Assembly: GCA_048772705.1 (NCBI GenBank)
Contig: JBLWGC010000182.1
Coordinates: forward strand, 62,001-126,000
Direction of reading: 5' to 3'
DNA: 64,000 nt
Origin: Leidyana gryllorum EB-2025a
Taxonomy: Eukaryota > Apicomplexa
Part shown: positions 21,356-32,186 of the stretch, in pieces
How positions within the stretch are numbered: the first letter of the stretch is position 1
How the letters are laid out: each line of letters opens with the position of its first letter
The notes under the pieces: generated by a model
Told to the model about the DNA's origin: nothing
Databases searched by the model: none
Seen by the model: only the letters and a program-made list of their open reading frames with translations
Position numbers and translations under genes: made by a program

Positions 21356-22849
21356 ATGACCTCTACTACTGACCGCACCAATGACTTCTCCGTAAAAGCG
21401 GAGCCAATGACTATAGTGCTGGTTACCTTTAATATGCATGGACACTTTCGCCCGATCTTTGCATTTGGCGAGCAATTGATCAAATACGGTGGCCCAAATG
21501 TGCGCGTGATACCGTTAATCCCCTGCCACCTCACTTCTACATTCCCTACCACGGAGTTCCCTAATTTGGAGCCTGTGGTGCGACTGGTCATGCCGGACGA
21601 TATCTGCAATGTAGGCATACGCCAATTTGAGTGGCTCTCGAACAATGAACAACAACTGGTCGACGACGCTGTCGAACAGCTCCGGCCGATGAATCCAACA
21701 GCAGTCTGTTACGATCCGTTTACTGGGTTCGGTCAAACAGTGGCCGAGATTCTGGGCATCAAACACCTTGCCCTATTCACCTCCCCGCTATCGTTTTACT
21801 ATCTGTGGTGCAAAGGGGAAGCGATGTGTCAAAGCGGAGTCAAGCCTTCGGAGGCGGCGGCGGCCGAAACAAAGGAAGACTCAGGGGCTCAAGAGAAGTT
21901 GCATATCCCTACTATCGGATTCGTCAATCGATGCGACGTCCCTGATGCTGGCGACATGGCTACTTACTTTGCCAAGAATACGCAGAAGATGCGGTCTCTG
22001 CGAAGTATTGTGGTGAACAGCAGTCCGCGAGAGCCCGGTGGAGTCGATTTGGCCCAAGCCTTCAAGTCGCAGCTCTTGCATCCGACGAGTACCCACGACA
22101 CTGGTGACGTGCACCTGCTGGGCTATTTCGGGGTTGCGGGTGAGACCACATCCCCGGCGGCGAAGCCAACGAAAGCCATTGAAGCCAAGCTACCCGAAAT
22201 TGAGTGGCTCGATAAGCAACCCGATAACAGTGTTATCTTTGTGGCGTTGGGCTCCTGGTGTCAGTTACCAGTCGCTGATGTGGTCGAGTTGGCGGAGGGT
22301 TTGGCGGGTACGAACACAAGGTTCCTTTGGGCTCTCCGTGATCGCGCACCGGTGGAGCTCAAAGTGCCGCACGCACCAGAAGGCCTGACCACCGCGAGAC
22401 GGCCGGAGTGTTAGAGACGGAGTTTGTGGACTTCCTATGCGTTTCCAGACAAATACTAAGATGGCGGGCTGATTGTGCCGTGGGTGCGACAACCAGAGGT
22501 CCTGAGCCACAGGGCCATCAAGTTGTTTGTCACTCATTGTGGCTGGAACAGTCTCAGTGAGAGCATCTGTCTATCGCCGGCACCCAAAGCCTTCCTACCC
22601 TTGGCTGCCGAACAAGGACTGAATGCCCACGTTGCACAGGAGCAGTGGAAGATCGGTAAACGATTGTGGGGAAGCGAATATGATCGATCGCTGGACCGCC
22701 AAAAGGTCTCTCAGACCCTTATCGACATTATGGAAGATGAGGAAATATGCGCCAAGGCACGACAACTCTATGAGGAGCACAATGAATATCGGACTCAGGG
22801 GATCGAGGCCGCTTTCCACAAACTGCTCGCTGAGTTGGCTATTGCGTGA
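21356..22849 (+). CDS. UDP-glycosyltransferase, GT1 family
   Basis: Two exons, 21356-22409 and 22461-22849, about 480 residues. The N-terminal half has VLVTFNMHGHFRPIFAFGEQ with the catalytic-type histidine; the C-terminal half carries the sugar-donor signature: PWVRQPEVLSHRA, then FVTHCGWNSLSES and an AAEQGLNAH block that replaces the usual DQxxN. This box is the plant/bacterial type (PSPG). The enzyme would move a sugar from a UDP-sugar to a small acceptor in the cytosol; no signal peptide or C-terminal membrane anchor is present, unlike animal UGTs. The 51-nt intron has a non-consensus donor (gttaga) and a TACTAAG immediately before the exon; without splicing there would be a stop at 22413. 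Acceptor identity cannot be predicted. Gene transfer from bacteria or a plant-like ancestor is possible but untested. Confidence 0.85.
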
Positions 22850-23061
22850 ATGTTCAATTAGATAGATAGAAACATCGGTTGAGCTCAACAACGAATACTC
22901 TTTGAACTGTGGACATTATCTTTCTCCCTCAAAAAAGTACCATTGAGTCGCAAAGAGAAGCAAAGGTGCCATCCCGGACGATTGTTGGGCAGAGGTGGGC
23001 CACTTCTGGCTCGAGAGGTCAGAGGCATGCGCCAACACGCGGTGACACACACCCGTCAGAG

Positions 23062-24240
23062 ATGAGCCATAGTGTGATCGGTCTGAACATTGGCGTGTCA
23101 AATTGTACAGCGGCACGCTTCCGCAGTACGGGCCCTGACGTATATGTTGACAGTCCGGGAGCTCGTATTGGACTCCCTGCCTACATATCCTTTCACCAGG
23201 AATATCCGACTTTCGGTATTGAGGCCAAATCCAGAGCTCTGGCAGGCAGTCCGCTCGCCGTCTACGACCTGATATGGCTAATCGGACGGTCATACGACGA
23301 TGTTCAGTTACAAAGAAGGATGAGGCGATGGACATTTAAGGTTGTGAGAGGGGACGACGGCCAGCCCATCATCAGATTAAGGCGCACAACAAGAACCAAG
23401 TGCTCACGGTGCAGCTGCTCAGTTGGTTATGCAGAAGATGAAGGGGAATGCAATACTTGATATGGCTAGATCTTCGGAGGAGCAGGTACATCGAGTGTTC
23501 CTGCATACTTTACCGAAACTCAACTGGCAGCTGTTGAGGCATCGGCTAGTCTCGCAGGATTCAAGTCAGTCGAATTGATCGAAGACCCCATAGCGGCTGT
23601 TGCAGCCTATGGATTCGGTCAAAAGTACCGCTCTGCCGCCTCTGACTGTGGACAGGGGTGTATTCTGGTATTCCATTGCGGGGGGTCAACGTGCTCAGCT
23701 TCAATAGTTTACATTGGAAACGGGGAGTACAGTTTGGGAGAGACTGTAGTGGATGAAGAATTCGGGGGAGAGGACCTGTCAAATCAGTTTTACGTAGAGT
23801 GTACTAAAAGGATCGCGAATGTGTACGACACACGTGTGCGGCAGTCGACATTTCCAAACCTGCGCGAAGATGTCAACAGGCTCAAGGAGCAGCTCAGCGA
23901 ATCATTTCAGGTCGAGTTGCACCACCCTCAGCTGAGTGGTGGTCTCCTTTTCTCTCAACTGGATTTGGATACCATCAACACGCACAACTACAGTCGGTGT
24001 CTGAGTATCATCGATAAAGCTTTGTATAGGAATGGGCTGTTGAAGAGAAATGTCACTGATTACGTCTTCACAGGGAGCAGCACCAGAACCCCCGGACTCG
24101 TCAAGATGATTGAACGATACTTTGACGGCAAAGAGAGGGAAGCGAGAGTCACCCCAGATGTCACACTGAGTGTTGGTGCAGCTATCTATGGCTACCGCAA
24201 AGTCTTTGACACCAAGAATGAGCCGATCAGTCTCACCTGA
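23062..24240 (+). CDS. Hsp70-like protein lacking the substrate-binding domain (HSPA14/Ssz1-like)
   Basis: The frame opens MSHSVIGLNIGVSNC, replacing the usual DLGTT phosphate loop, and follows the ATPase-domain order of HSPA14/Ssz1: VPAYFTETQLAAVEASA, ELIEDPIAAVAAYGFG, GGEDLSNQF and the end block VFTGSSTRTPGLVKMI. It ends at about residue 390 with no peptide-binding domain. HSPA14 and Ssz1 are ribosome-associated Hsp70s that pair with a zuotin-type J protein. Between about 23385 and 23470 the best coding frame (AAQLVMQKMKGNAILDMA, which matches the family helix) is shifted by one base relative to both flanks. Either two compensating single-base changes or assembly errors exist, or the stretch 23420-23467 is spliced out as a 48-nt intron with a weak gttggt donor, losing that helix. 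The gene is otherwise open. Confidence 0.7.
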
Positions 24241-24381
24241 TACACATTCAGGCATCAAACTTAATCAGTTGGCGGAGGTATCACCACTGGACACCACCAT
24301 TGGCCGACAATATCTTTCGGCTGAGACCGAATAAAAAAGTGGTGCCTGATTTTGAGGGCTCTGTCCGGTGCCCGAAGCCTG

Positions 24382-26490
24382 ATGGGGTGTTGTGTGCGAG
24401 CCGACGGGAGAACCACCACCAAAGGCAGCCGGGAAAGTTGGGGCGTGGGACTGGCAACCTCTCTGACGCTGGCGTGTATCGGTGGGGGAACAAAGAATGA
24501 GGACTTGAAGGCAGATGGGGCGGAAGGAGCCTGTGGAGGGGAGCCGGTGACTACGGAATTGTTGGTTCGTCCACAAGGATCGCGCTTTGGGAGCGTCACA
24601 GAAACAGATCGGCCGAGGCAACCGGATGCGGGACTGCTCAGGCGATGCCTCCCTGACCGCCTGCCGTTCCACAAAGTGACACAAAGACGTATTCGTGTGA
24701 GTGAGTTGAACCTCGCCACGATCGCGTCGAAGGTCTACAGAGAACTGGCTCCATCCGATGGCACTGTTCCCGCTTGGCACCTCGAAGGGGGTCGGAACAG
24801 TGTATCCTACTTGAAAGATAAGGCCAACGAACATCTGGGATACATAGCTCGGACTGCCAGGACCTCCAAAGGGAAGGTGAGGTCGCCCGGTAACTTATCG
24901 TTCTATGGTGTCTGAGCGAAAATCGTGTCCACGCTCGTCAGCAGAGTGATTGAGAAGATCCGGTGACCGCGTGACCGCGTCGCAAGGAGCATTACGGCCC
25001 TGTTGATGTGTCTCCCCATAATCGATGCTTACGAGTCTACTGAGGACCGCGTGGATACAATTTCTATCGACGAGGATCCGTTCGAGGGGGATATTTTGTG
25101 CGTGCGATTCAATTCTCACAAATGTCTGAAAGTGGTTCCGGTAACTGAACGGATGTGGGAGCTGAAGGTGACGAAGGCCGTTTCCCCGGCGAAGAATATC
25201 AACGGCGGTAAACAACCGTCCATGAATCTCCATCTCTTCAGATGGCTGTTGGAAGACACACTCAAAGAGGACCCCATCATCTATCAGGGGTGTGTCCCGG
25301 TGGACCATAACTTTGACCCTACGAAGATTGCAAAGATGCATTTGATAGAACGCATAGACCGCACCTCCGAAAAGTACACTCACTGGCAATGGGATCTGTT
25401 CTGGTGGGAGAAGGCAATGGCCAGGGCCTCTGAGTTGCTCGAGAGCCAGATGTATGCAGAGAAGTTCGGCGACGCGCCTGCCAGCGACACTCTGGACCTC
25501 GGTCCTCTGTCTGTGTATTTTAACCCCTGGAGTGAGGCACTGGCACTCCTGCAGTGGTTCCCGAGTCAACCACTGATTCACACGGGACACGGATTGTACA
25601 AAACCCCCGACGAGTGGAGAGTACTGATGTGCCACGGAGACGGGGCTGGTGTCTATCCTGTGGTACTCAAGGACCTCGAGGCCGTGGACACAAACTCCCA
25701 CACCCTCTTCTTCGAGCACGAGTTGCATCCCGCTAAAAGGCGGTTGGAGTGCAAAGACTCAAAAGGAGCTAAGCTGCTCTCAGGTCTTCGGCGCCGATGC
25801 TGGGAACCGGCGAAGAAGGCACTCAAATTCAAGGGAAAGGGCTCAGTACTCACGAAAGGGGGGGGCCAGTCCGTCTCGGCGGAGGGGTGCTCCTCAGCAG
25901 GGGAGGCTTCATCTCCAGCCACGGAAGAACCACTATCAATGGAAGATCACCTGGACCCCCTGATCATAGACGTCGACCAAGTTGAGTACTATCCCGCTGG
26001 AAAGCCAAATATGCTGACTTTTATGCGATTGGCGCCCTTTATCAACACGATGGAGCTCTCCGGCTTCCGAGTTTGCCACGTGGGATTGGAAACTATCAAA
26101 CCCCCTGTTATGGACGAGAATCATTACAGAGACAGCGGGTCCGAAGAGATCAGCGACCCCTCCCTCCAGTGCCCGGACACATCACAAGTGAACACCGACG
26201 ACATCATTACGGAAAAGCAAATGCTGACCACCGACAAGGGCGCCCGCCCAAAAACGATACGTCGGGACGACCAGGTATCCATCGATCCCACGCGAACGAT
26301 TCCACCAACTCTGAAAGCGACAGTCGCCTTTGCGAACGGGATGGTGTGTGAGTTCCATCAAATGAAGGAACGAATGCGCGGAAGATTGTGGACTCTGAAA
26401 TTCTTCGCATCCAAAGACAGAGAATCTCGTCAAGTGCGCCCTGACGTGAAGCAAGTATGGCCGGGCAATGTTGTGTACAGTGCTTCTTAA
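24382..26490 (+). pseudogene. Tandem-array paralogue 1, interrupted
   Basis: First of five related genes in a row. The N-terminus (MGCCVRADGR...WGVGLATSL) matches the shared signature of copies 2-5, and the later part holds RFNSH (copies 2, 4 and 5 have FESH; copy 3 has LNSH) near residue 242, followed by a C-terminal strand module with FANGMVCEF near 26331. The same frame runs throughout but is broken by two TGA codons at 24913-24915 and 24964-24966; no GT-AG pair removes both in phase. It may be a decayed copy, a two-part gene, or carry sequence errors. An alternative start is ATG 25003. The C-terminal half is longer and more divergent than in its sisters, with extra Trp-rich stretches (HWQWDLFWWEKAM). 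Function unknown. Confidence 0.55.
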
Positions 26491-26958
26491 GTGGAGAGAC
26501 CGACTTTCGTTTGTTTGTACAGTGACCCCGAGAACTTGGCTAAAGCCGACACATTCCAGCGATGGGAATCGCGCAGAGGCCAAGTAACGGACGTCAACGG
26601 ATTTTTGCTCCAGGAAGAACGACATCCCCGTCACTTTGACTACAGGGGTATGATGAAATCTCTTATTTTGTCTAATTAACAAGACACTCGAGAAAGAAAC
26701 TGCACTTTCTGCCGGTGACGAGGACTGGCTGTGCCACCCGCGTCTGTTCGACATGAGGGTGGCGCCACCAAAATCTGTGTGTCTTCACTTGCCACTAAGA
26801 ATTAGTGCTATTTTGGCCATTGTGGGTGGGGTCTCGAATCGAACCTCAGACAGACAAACGATCCGAAGAGCTCAGCGGTACGAGAGACTGCAAATGGGCT
26901 CTCAACTGTACATTTGTCTGAATTGTAAATTTGACCTAAACCCAAAAAATTGGCTTCA
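26491..26958. other. Intergenic, 468 bp, within the tandem array
   Basis: A 62-codon open frame follows copy 1 (26491-26679), in the same frame immediately after its stop, and has no ATG at its start. It could be the former C-terminal tail of copy 1. The rest is AT-richer sequence upstream of copy 2 with nothing recognisable. Confidence 0.35.
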
Positions 26959-28566
26959 ATGGTTCGCTGTGTGCAGCACGCGGTTCGTCAAGCGAGCCAC
27001 CCCTCGTTAGTGGGGTGGGGTGTCATAACAGCAGCCGCAATCAATCCCGAACTCGCTTCAGTGGTGGCACTTGACGACAACGGAGAGCCCTTTGAACGAA
27101 AACCCTCCCGGCTACTGAGGAACATGTGGTCGATAACACATCCTCCAGCCTATATGGTCTCCGAGTGGCCACTTTCTAGCCGCAGGATGCTGGCCAGCGG
27201 TCGTCGCGAGGGCTCTCTCATACGACTCTGGAGGTCCGGAGTGGGGAACGGGATGGTGGCCCTCCGAGAGTGTCCTACATTAGGCCAACCTCTGCAGTCT
27301 TATGACTACTTCATAGGTCGAGAATGGAAGAGTGCGAGAGTTTGTAAAGCGAGAAGAGGTACTGAGCAGCCTGAACTGCGTGAGATTTTCAATGAGGTGT
27401 ACACGTCGAGTTTGTCTGATGAGTTTTGGAAGCGTCAACCGCCTGTGGAGACAACGCTTCTTGCAGAAGCTTGTCTCCGAGTTGCCGCGAATCCCGAATT
27501 GGCGAGGGACAGAGTGTACTCTGTGGATGTTGACGCCGAAAATCAACAAGTGTCAATGACCTTTGAGTCTCATAGGGAGCTCACTCTGCGAAGGAAACTC
27601 GGGACAGAATGGCACCTCAGTATCAGCGAGCCAACGACATTGGGGGAAGCCATAGCGCTCCGATTGACAGACGAGCGCGACACACTTCTTCGGGCGGCAC
27701 AGGCAGCTGACCGCAAATTCCCCGTGGATTGTCAAAGCTACAGTCCCCTCGGCCGATCTGTGCCCATCTCGAGGGAAACGTTCAGAAAGAGGTTAAACAA
27801 CGCCGTCATGAGTTTGAGTTTGTCAAAAGCGGATTTCCCCATCTGGGAGAGCGCACTCTGCCCCGCGGTGAACAAAACTGAACGCTCATGGGAGACTTTG
27901 TTGGAGGTCAACGAATGCTGTCACCTCGGCCAATGGCTCACCCCCTCTCTCCACTACAATCCAGAGACAAAAACCAGAGTTGCTCTATTGTGCAGTCAAC
28001 AGTGTTCTTGTCGTCAGCTCGAGGAAGACACCGAGAACCATCAGCAGCGACAACGATTAGACAACATTGTCCACCAACCCATCTCGCTACACCAAGGAAT
28101 CAGAGTTCTTCCCCAGACGGCAGACGAAGGAACGTCCGTCACGCCCGACATGCTGTCACTGCCCATATCCATCCTTCACCCCAAAAAGGTAGATGGGGGT
28201 CAAGCCCACCAGGGCAACTTCATCCCCGCTGAAAGCGACAATGAGATGGAGTGCAGTGCGCAGGAGGAGGAGAATGTGAATGGAAAGACCACTGCAACTA
28301 GTGGCGAGCCTTCCATGGAGGTTTTGATGCGCGTGCTGCCGATTTTGGGCCAAGTTTCAATGCTTACATTAGTTGAAAAGATTTTCCTCATTCATTCCGG
28401 AGCCCAACTCGGAGCCGATGAGACCCTCGTGGCGGGTCTGAAATTAGTTAATGGAGATACGCTGGCATTCACCCAAAAAGGGGTGCCAGACAAGAATGAG
28501 ACTCAACAGTGGAACATGGACTATCTGATTCCCGACAAACCGAAAGTCCCCAGTTTGTTCCTCTGA
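26959..28566 (+). CDS. Tandem-array paralogue 2, unknown family
   Basis: Single exon of about 535 residues; ATG 26959 (MVRCVQHAVR). Shared landmarks: an N-terminal short basic stretch and a GWGVITAAAI hydrophobic segment near residues 20-35; central DRVYSVDVDAENQQ then MTFESHRELTL near residues 195-210 followed by a Trp-containing strand; a highly charged helix after it (LTDERDTLLRAAQAADR); and a C-terminal module (LMRVLPILGQVSMLTLVEKI near residue 452, then LVNGDTLAF). No signal peptide, membrane anchor or known domain is visible. The region between residues 330 and 440 is polar and probably disordered. Compared with its sisters it is the closest match to copy 3. It sits head-to-tail with copies 1 and 3, spaced 290 bp from the next start. 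Confidence 0.75.
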   Translation: MVRCVQHAVRQASHPSLVGWGVITAAAINPELASVVALDDNGEPFERKPSRLLRNMWSITHPPAYMVSEWPLSSRRMLASGRREGSLIRLWRSGVGNGMVALRECPTLGQPLQSYDYFIGREWKSARVCKARRGTEQPELREIFNEVYTSSLSDEFWKRQPPVETTLLAEACLRVAANPELARDRVYSVDVDAENQQVSMTFESHRELTLRRKLGTEWHLSISEPTTLGEAIALRLTDERDTLLRAAQAADRKFPVDCQSYSPLGRSVPISRETFRKRLNNAVMSLSLSKADFPIWESALCPAVNKTERSWETLLEVNECCHLGQWLTPSLHYNPETKTRVALLCSQQCSCRQLEEDTENHQQRQRLDNIVHQPISLHQGIRVLPQTADEGTSVTPDMLSLPISILHPKKVDGGQAHQGNFIPAESDNEMECSAQEEENVNGKTTATSGEPSMEVLMRVLPILGQVSMLTLVEKIFLIHSGAQLGADETLVAGLKLVNGDTLAFTQKGVPDKNETQQWNMDYLIPDKPKVPSLFL

Positions 28567-28856
28567 CGCCAGAAAGAGCGTTAGTTCCCATCCAAATCCA
28601 AATTTGTGAAATGCACCGTCGACATTGTCACACATCGAAATTGTGATATAGCCATCAGCTCCCCCATCTGTCTTAACGGGGCACCCACCCCCGCACGCAG
28701 GCAGAACATGTTGCAATCACATAGAGTCCAAGGCGTGGTCTGATATACAGTTTGTTGTTTTGGCTCTGCATTTTGGGGGGACATAGCTTTGTCTCAGTCA
28801 CAAAAAGTTATCGTATTGCGAGACACATATTATTTCGCGCACTTTCTGCGCCGACG

Positions 28857-30476
28857 ATGCCGAAATCATTGTGTGTTTTGACAGCAGGAAGGCAGAGGGT
28901 TAGAACTGAGAAGGGGACAGGATGGGATTGGGTTGCAATTGGACTCAACGCATCGGCATTGCCAACAGGGGTGGCAGAATCACAACCGTGCCCGTCAGCC
29001 CAATTATTGGATTCCACACACGACACTGTAATTCAAAAGGTGTTCGATGACAACAGTCTCGTTGTCCCCCCCTCATTCGAACTCCACAAGGGAGGATGGA
29101 CCAAATTCTTGGCTCCACACTACAAGCCGAGGGAGTGGCCAACAATCGTGCGGAGGATGTTGGACCGTGCAGAGGACGACTTCTTCAAAGTTTGGCGGGT
29201 TCAGAATGGATCGAGGACATTGGGTCTTTTGAAGAATGGGGCGTTTGGTGGCGAAGTCCAATGCTATTTCTACGAAAAGGACGGATTATTTCGAATTATG
29301 CCCACGGGCCCCCCGGCACGACATACGTCCGACCTCGCAGTGATTTACAAAAGACTCGGCGAGAGAACGCCTCTTCAAGAACCCACCGCCGAGACACTTG
29401 ACTTCCCACTCAACCTCTTCGTCGAGGCCCTCCCTCTGATTGATCTCTACGCTCACGACAAGGACCACGTGTACTCGGTCAGTGTCGAACCACTGGACAA
29501 GAGGATCCGCCTGACCCTCAACTCCCACCGGGAGATCACTGTGTGCGATACGGGTAATGCGACGCTACTTGTGGTCAGGAGACCAGCCTGGCGGCATCCG
29601 GATGCGGGACAGCAACTGGATGTCGCGCGTCGACAGGCGGAACGCGACTGGCTGATGCAGATGATACTGTCTACAGCCAAGAGGTGGCCGCCTCAATCCT
29701 TGAGGCACAAGGGATCCACCGAGCGCGCCTTTTTCGAGCCCCATGGATTAGCTAAGAGGGCGCTGCACGCGCCATCGACGAGAGAGAGGGCCAAATTGGG
29801 GAAGCAGACAACAATTGAGCGCCCCTCACTTGAAACTCAAAATCCCGACACTGTAAGCGACAGTGAGGTCCCCGGCAACAATATTGAAGTGCCATCTGGC
29901 CAAGTCGAACTGCCGACAAACGGTATGCGGGAGACCGTCCCTGACGCCAGGCACATCATCACCACTTCTCTCCACGTCGAGCCGACAAGTGGAATTAAAG
30001 TCGCCTTGAAGTCTACAGGACAGAAGCATTGGGATCTATTGTTCATCGGCTCGTCAGGTACTGAGCGACTACACCCGGATAGGCTGTTACTATCTCTGAC
30101 TCTTCTGGAGCCTCCGAGCAAAAACAACGATGTTTGGTTCATCGAAAGTTCGGAATTCGCCAGCGATGTTGTTACCAACAACACCTACAAGTTATCGAAA
30201 TCCACCTCGGGTGCGAGGCCAAATATGGCAATCGTCATGAAGATTTTACCTACCCTGGGCTGCATCTCGATGCTCACCGAGATTAAAAGTGTTTCTGTTA
30301 TTCCAACACCAAGTCCGGGAGAAGAGGAACTGTACAAGGCCACTGACATCGTAGCTAGCGTGACGCTGGCAAGTGGAGACATATTAGGCTTCTCGCATGA
30401 TCGAGAAACAGGTCTTTGGTTCCTCCATGATAGCTTACAACATGGGGGGGAGGCTCGAATGTCAACTCTAAAATGA
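28857..30476 (+). CDS. Tandem-array paralogue 3, unknown family
   Basis: Single exon of about 539 residues from ATG 28857 (MPKSLCVLTAGRQ). The N-terminal signature continues as GWDWVAIGLNASALP. The central motif is HVYSVSVEPLDKRI then LTLNSHREITV near residue 221, where Asn replaces Glu of FESH. A long charged helix with LDVARRQAERDW follows. A strand-type segment, TGIKVALKSTGQKHWDLLFI (near 29990-30045), is shared with copies 4 and 5. The C-terminal module reads VMKILPTLGCISMLTEI and VTLASGDILGF. Codon use and style match the flanking copies. The open frame extends upstream of this ATG, but without another ATG. No function can be assigned. Confidence 0.75.
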   Translation: MPKSLCVLTAGRQRVRTEKGTGWDWVAIGLNASALPTGVAESQPCPSAQLLDSTHDTVIQKVFDDNSLVVPPSFELHKGGWTKFLAPHYKPREWPTIVRRMLDRAEDDFFKVWRVQNGSRTLGLLKNGAFGGEVQCYFYEKDGLFRIMPTGPPARHTSDLAVIYKRLGERTPLQEPTAETLDFPLNLFVEALPLIDLYAHDKDHVYSVSVEPLDKRIRLTLNSHREITVCDTGNATLLVVRRPAWRHPDAGQQLDVARRQAERDWLMQMILSTAKRWPPQSLRHKGSTERAFFEPHGLAKRALHAPSTRERAKLGKQTTIERPSLETQNPDTVSDSEVPGNNIEVPSGQVELPTNGMRETVPDARHIITTSLHVEPTSGIKVALKSTGQKHWDLLFIGSSGTERLHPDRLLLSLTLLEPPSKNNDVWFIESSEFASDVVTNNTYKLSKSTSGARPNMAIVMKILPTLGCISMLTEIKSVSVIPTPSPGEEELYKATDIVASVTLASGDILGFSHDRETGLWFLHDSLQHGGEARMSTLK

Positions 30477-30498
30477 GTGTGTGTGCGTGTGTGTGTGT
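30477..30498. repeat. (GT)n tract after paralogue 3
   Basis: A GT/GC run starts two bases after the paralogue 3 stop codon and continues about 20 bp. It is the only simple repeat between array members and may be part of the 3' UTR. Confidence 0.8.
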
Positions 30499-30632
30499 TT
30501 GTTGTAAGTGCCGTTACTGCGTTTGCAGTTCCTGTGCTCACTAGGTATCGCTGTTCGTTTGAGAGGTGTTGATTGGAGTTTTTTGGTATACACAACAGTT
30601 TGCGGTCGCTTTTGATGTGAGCATCCCAATCA

Positions 30633-32186
30633 ATGACACCCCCGGTTCGTTTGCAAGGGCGATCTTCCAAGCGGCACGCAGCTCTTCGCGATGTGGTTGT
30701 TGTGGGACTGACTGCTTCGTCAATGGGAGCAGCCACCAGTTTCTCCGGACCGGAGGATTCAAACATTATTCTCACTGAGAATTCAGCATTGCCTCTCACA
30801 AACCAATCGGGATCAAATGTGGGCTCACTCGATTGTCTAGATTTTGCAGCTCGGCCTGTGCGCATCTTTCGAAGTGGGGAAGGATCATGGAATGAAGTCA
30901 TGTCGCTTGGGAATGATGCAACATGTTCCCAGTCAGAAGGCCACTCGAACAAAGCGATTGGTGCCTGGCAATGGTGGCGGCTTCAGGACGGCACCATGTG
31001 GGCTTTTCGAAAGAGTCCCTCGGTGATGGGAAGCTCCTTAGCCTACTTCCACGACGGAAGACTCCACATGCTTAGAGTTCTGTCCGATGCCCCCTCAGGG
31101 CCTTTTGGTTCAGGAGACTACTCTTTCAGATCGCGTTGTGCGACAGCAGTGGAAAAATTCTTACCCGTAGCAGTGCCCATCATCAATGAGCACCTGGCCG
31201 CAAACGACAATGTGTATGGGATTACGCCGGACGAGAAATTGACAGTGGTGTTCGAGTCTCACCTGAAAGTCGAGGTGTCTGTTGGGAAGGGCGAAGGCTA
31301 CAGGTGTCGCGTCACCAAGCCGATCAATTTGCCGGAGGCCGTAAGCTTAAGATGCACACGAGAATGGGATCAACTCCGTGCACGGGTGAAGGCAGGTCTG
31401 AAGATGTCTGTGATGGATTACTCCTACACGCTGATGAGAGGTCCCATACACTACGGACAGAACGTTTTCCCGCTGGCGCTGCAGAATGCCGAATGGCGTG
31501 GTCAACTTTCCGCTCCGCAGTCAAAGCGATGGCTCCATGCGTATACCTACTTTGTCATCGCAGACAACAATTCTTCTGCTGACGAGTGCATCGATGGCGT
31601 ATGCACCTCTGCCACCTTTCACTCCAGCAATGGATTCCCATTGACCGTTGGTCTCATGTCAACTAAGCCGTGCAACGACGGTTTTGGCCCCCACGGACCT
31701 TTATCGGTGGACCGAACGAGAAATTGGGAGCTGTTGCTCGTTTACCGATCCTCGGAGGCTGTTGACCCCACTCCGGAGATGTTTAGTTTACCGTTGCTGA
31801 TGGAGGAGCCGGTCACGGAAGGAAGTGAGTGTTGGAGCATTCAAGAGGAGTTTGATTTTGGTGAGCCGGCTGGGACTAAGGCGCAGGACCATGGCGAGCA
31901 ACATGCGCAATTGATGACCAGACTGCGACCTTTACTGGCGGTATTTGGTCCTCTCGCTTCGCTCACACCGGTCGAGACTATGTATCTGAGAACTTCCCCC
32001 TTCAGTACGAAGCCGAGAGCTCTGAAAAGTCGCCCCTTCCCGACTGATATAACGGGCTTCGAGGAATATGGCGGCTTCAAGATGCAGAATGGAGACAAGT
32101 TGAGAGTTTACAATAAACCAGGCACCCACCAATGGAAGTGGAGTTATTTTGCTACGAATGGCAGAGAGACAGACCGACTGTTTTAG
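30633..32186 (+). CDS. Tandem-array paralogue 4, unknown family
   Basis: Single exon of 517 residues from ATG 30633 (MTPPVRLQGRSSKR). The N-terminal hydrophobic signature is VVVVGLTASSMGAAT. The centre has NVYGITPDEKLTVV then FESHLKVEVSV near residue 206 and a Cys-Arg-Val strand with a KPINLPEAV continuation, the same arrangement as EPTTLGEAI in copy 2. A middle strand pair (PLTVGLMSTKP and WELLLVYRSS, near 31640-31750) matches copies 3 and 5. The C-terminal module has QLMTRLRPLLAVFGPLASLT and KMQNGDKLRVY, with an insertion of about 20 residues between them. It is 156 bp from copy 3 and 367 bp from copy 5. Function unknown. Confidence 0.75.
   Translation: MTPPVRLQGRSSKRHAALRDVVVVGLTASSMGAATSFSGPEDSNIILTENSALPLTNQSGSNVGSLDCLDFAARPVRIFRSGEGSWNEVMSLGNDATCSQSEGHSNKAIGAWQWWRLQDGTMWAFRKSPSVMGSSLAYFHDGRLHMLRVLSDAPSGPFGSGDYSFRSRCATAVEKFLPVAVPIINEHLAANDNVYGITPDEKLTVVFESHLKVEVSVGKGEGYRCRVTKPINLPEAVSLRCTREWDQLRARVKAGLKMSVMDYSYTLMRGPIHYGQNVFPLALQNAEWRGQLSAPQSKRWLHAYTYFVIADNNSSADECIDGVCTSATFHSSNGFPLTVGLMSTKPCNDGFGPHGPLSVDRTRNWELLLVYRSSEAVDPTPEMFSLPLLMEEPVTEGSECWSIQEEFDFGEPAGTKAQDHGEQHAQLMTRLRPLLAVFGPLASLTPVETMYLRTSPFSTKPRALKSRPFPTDITGFEEYGGFKMQNGDKLRVYNKPGTHQWKWSYFATNGRETDRLF

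Noticed and set aside
22400-22470. Apparent frameshift or truncation of the glycosyltransferase
   Set aside because: A 51-nt intron (22410-22460) restores the frame exactly into the PSPG box, so the gene is intact.
24261-24834. Two long - strand open frames opposite the start of array copy 1
   Set aside because: They are antisense to a frame that matches the family signature and show no motif, splice pattern or start context of their own.
24913-24966. TGA read as an amino acid (genetic code change)
   Set aside because: TGA ends UFD1, PSMB2, AIP1 and other clearly complete genes at the expected place.
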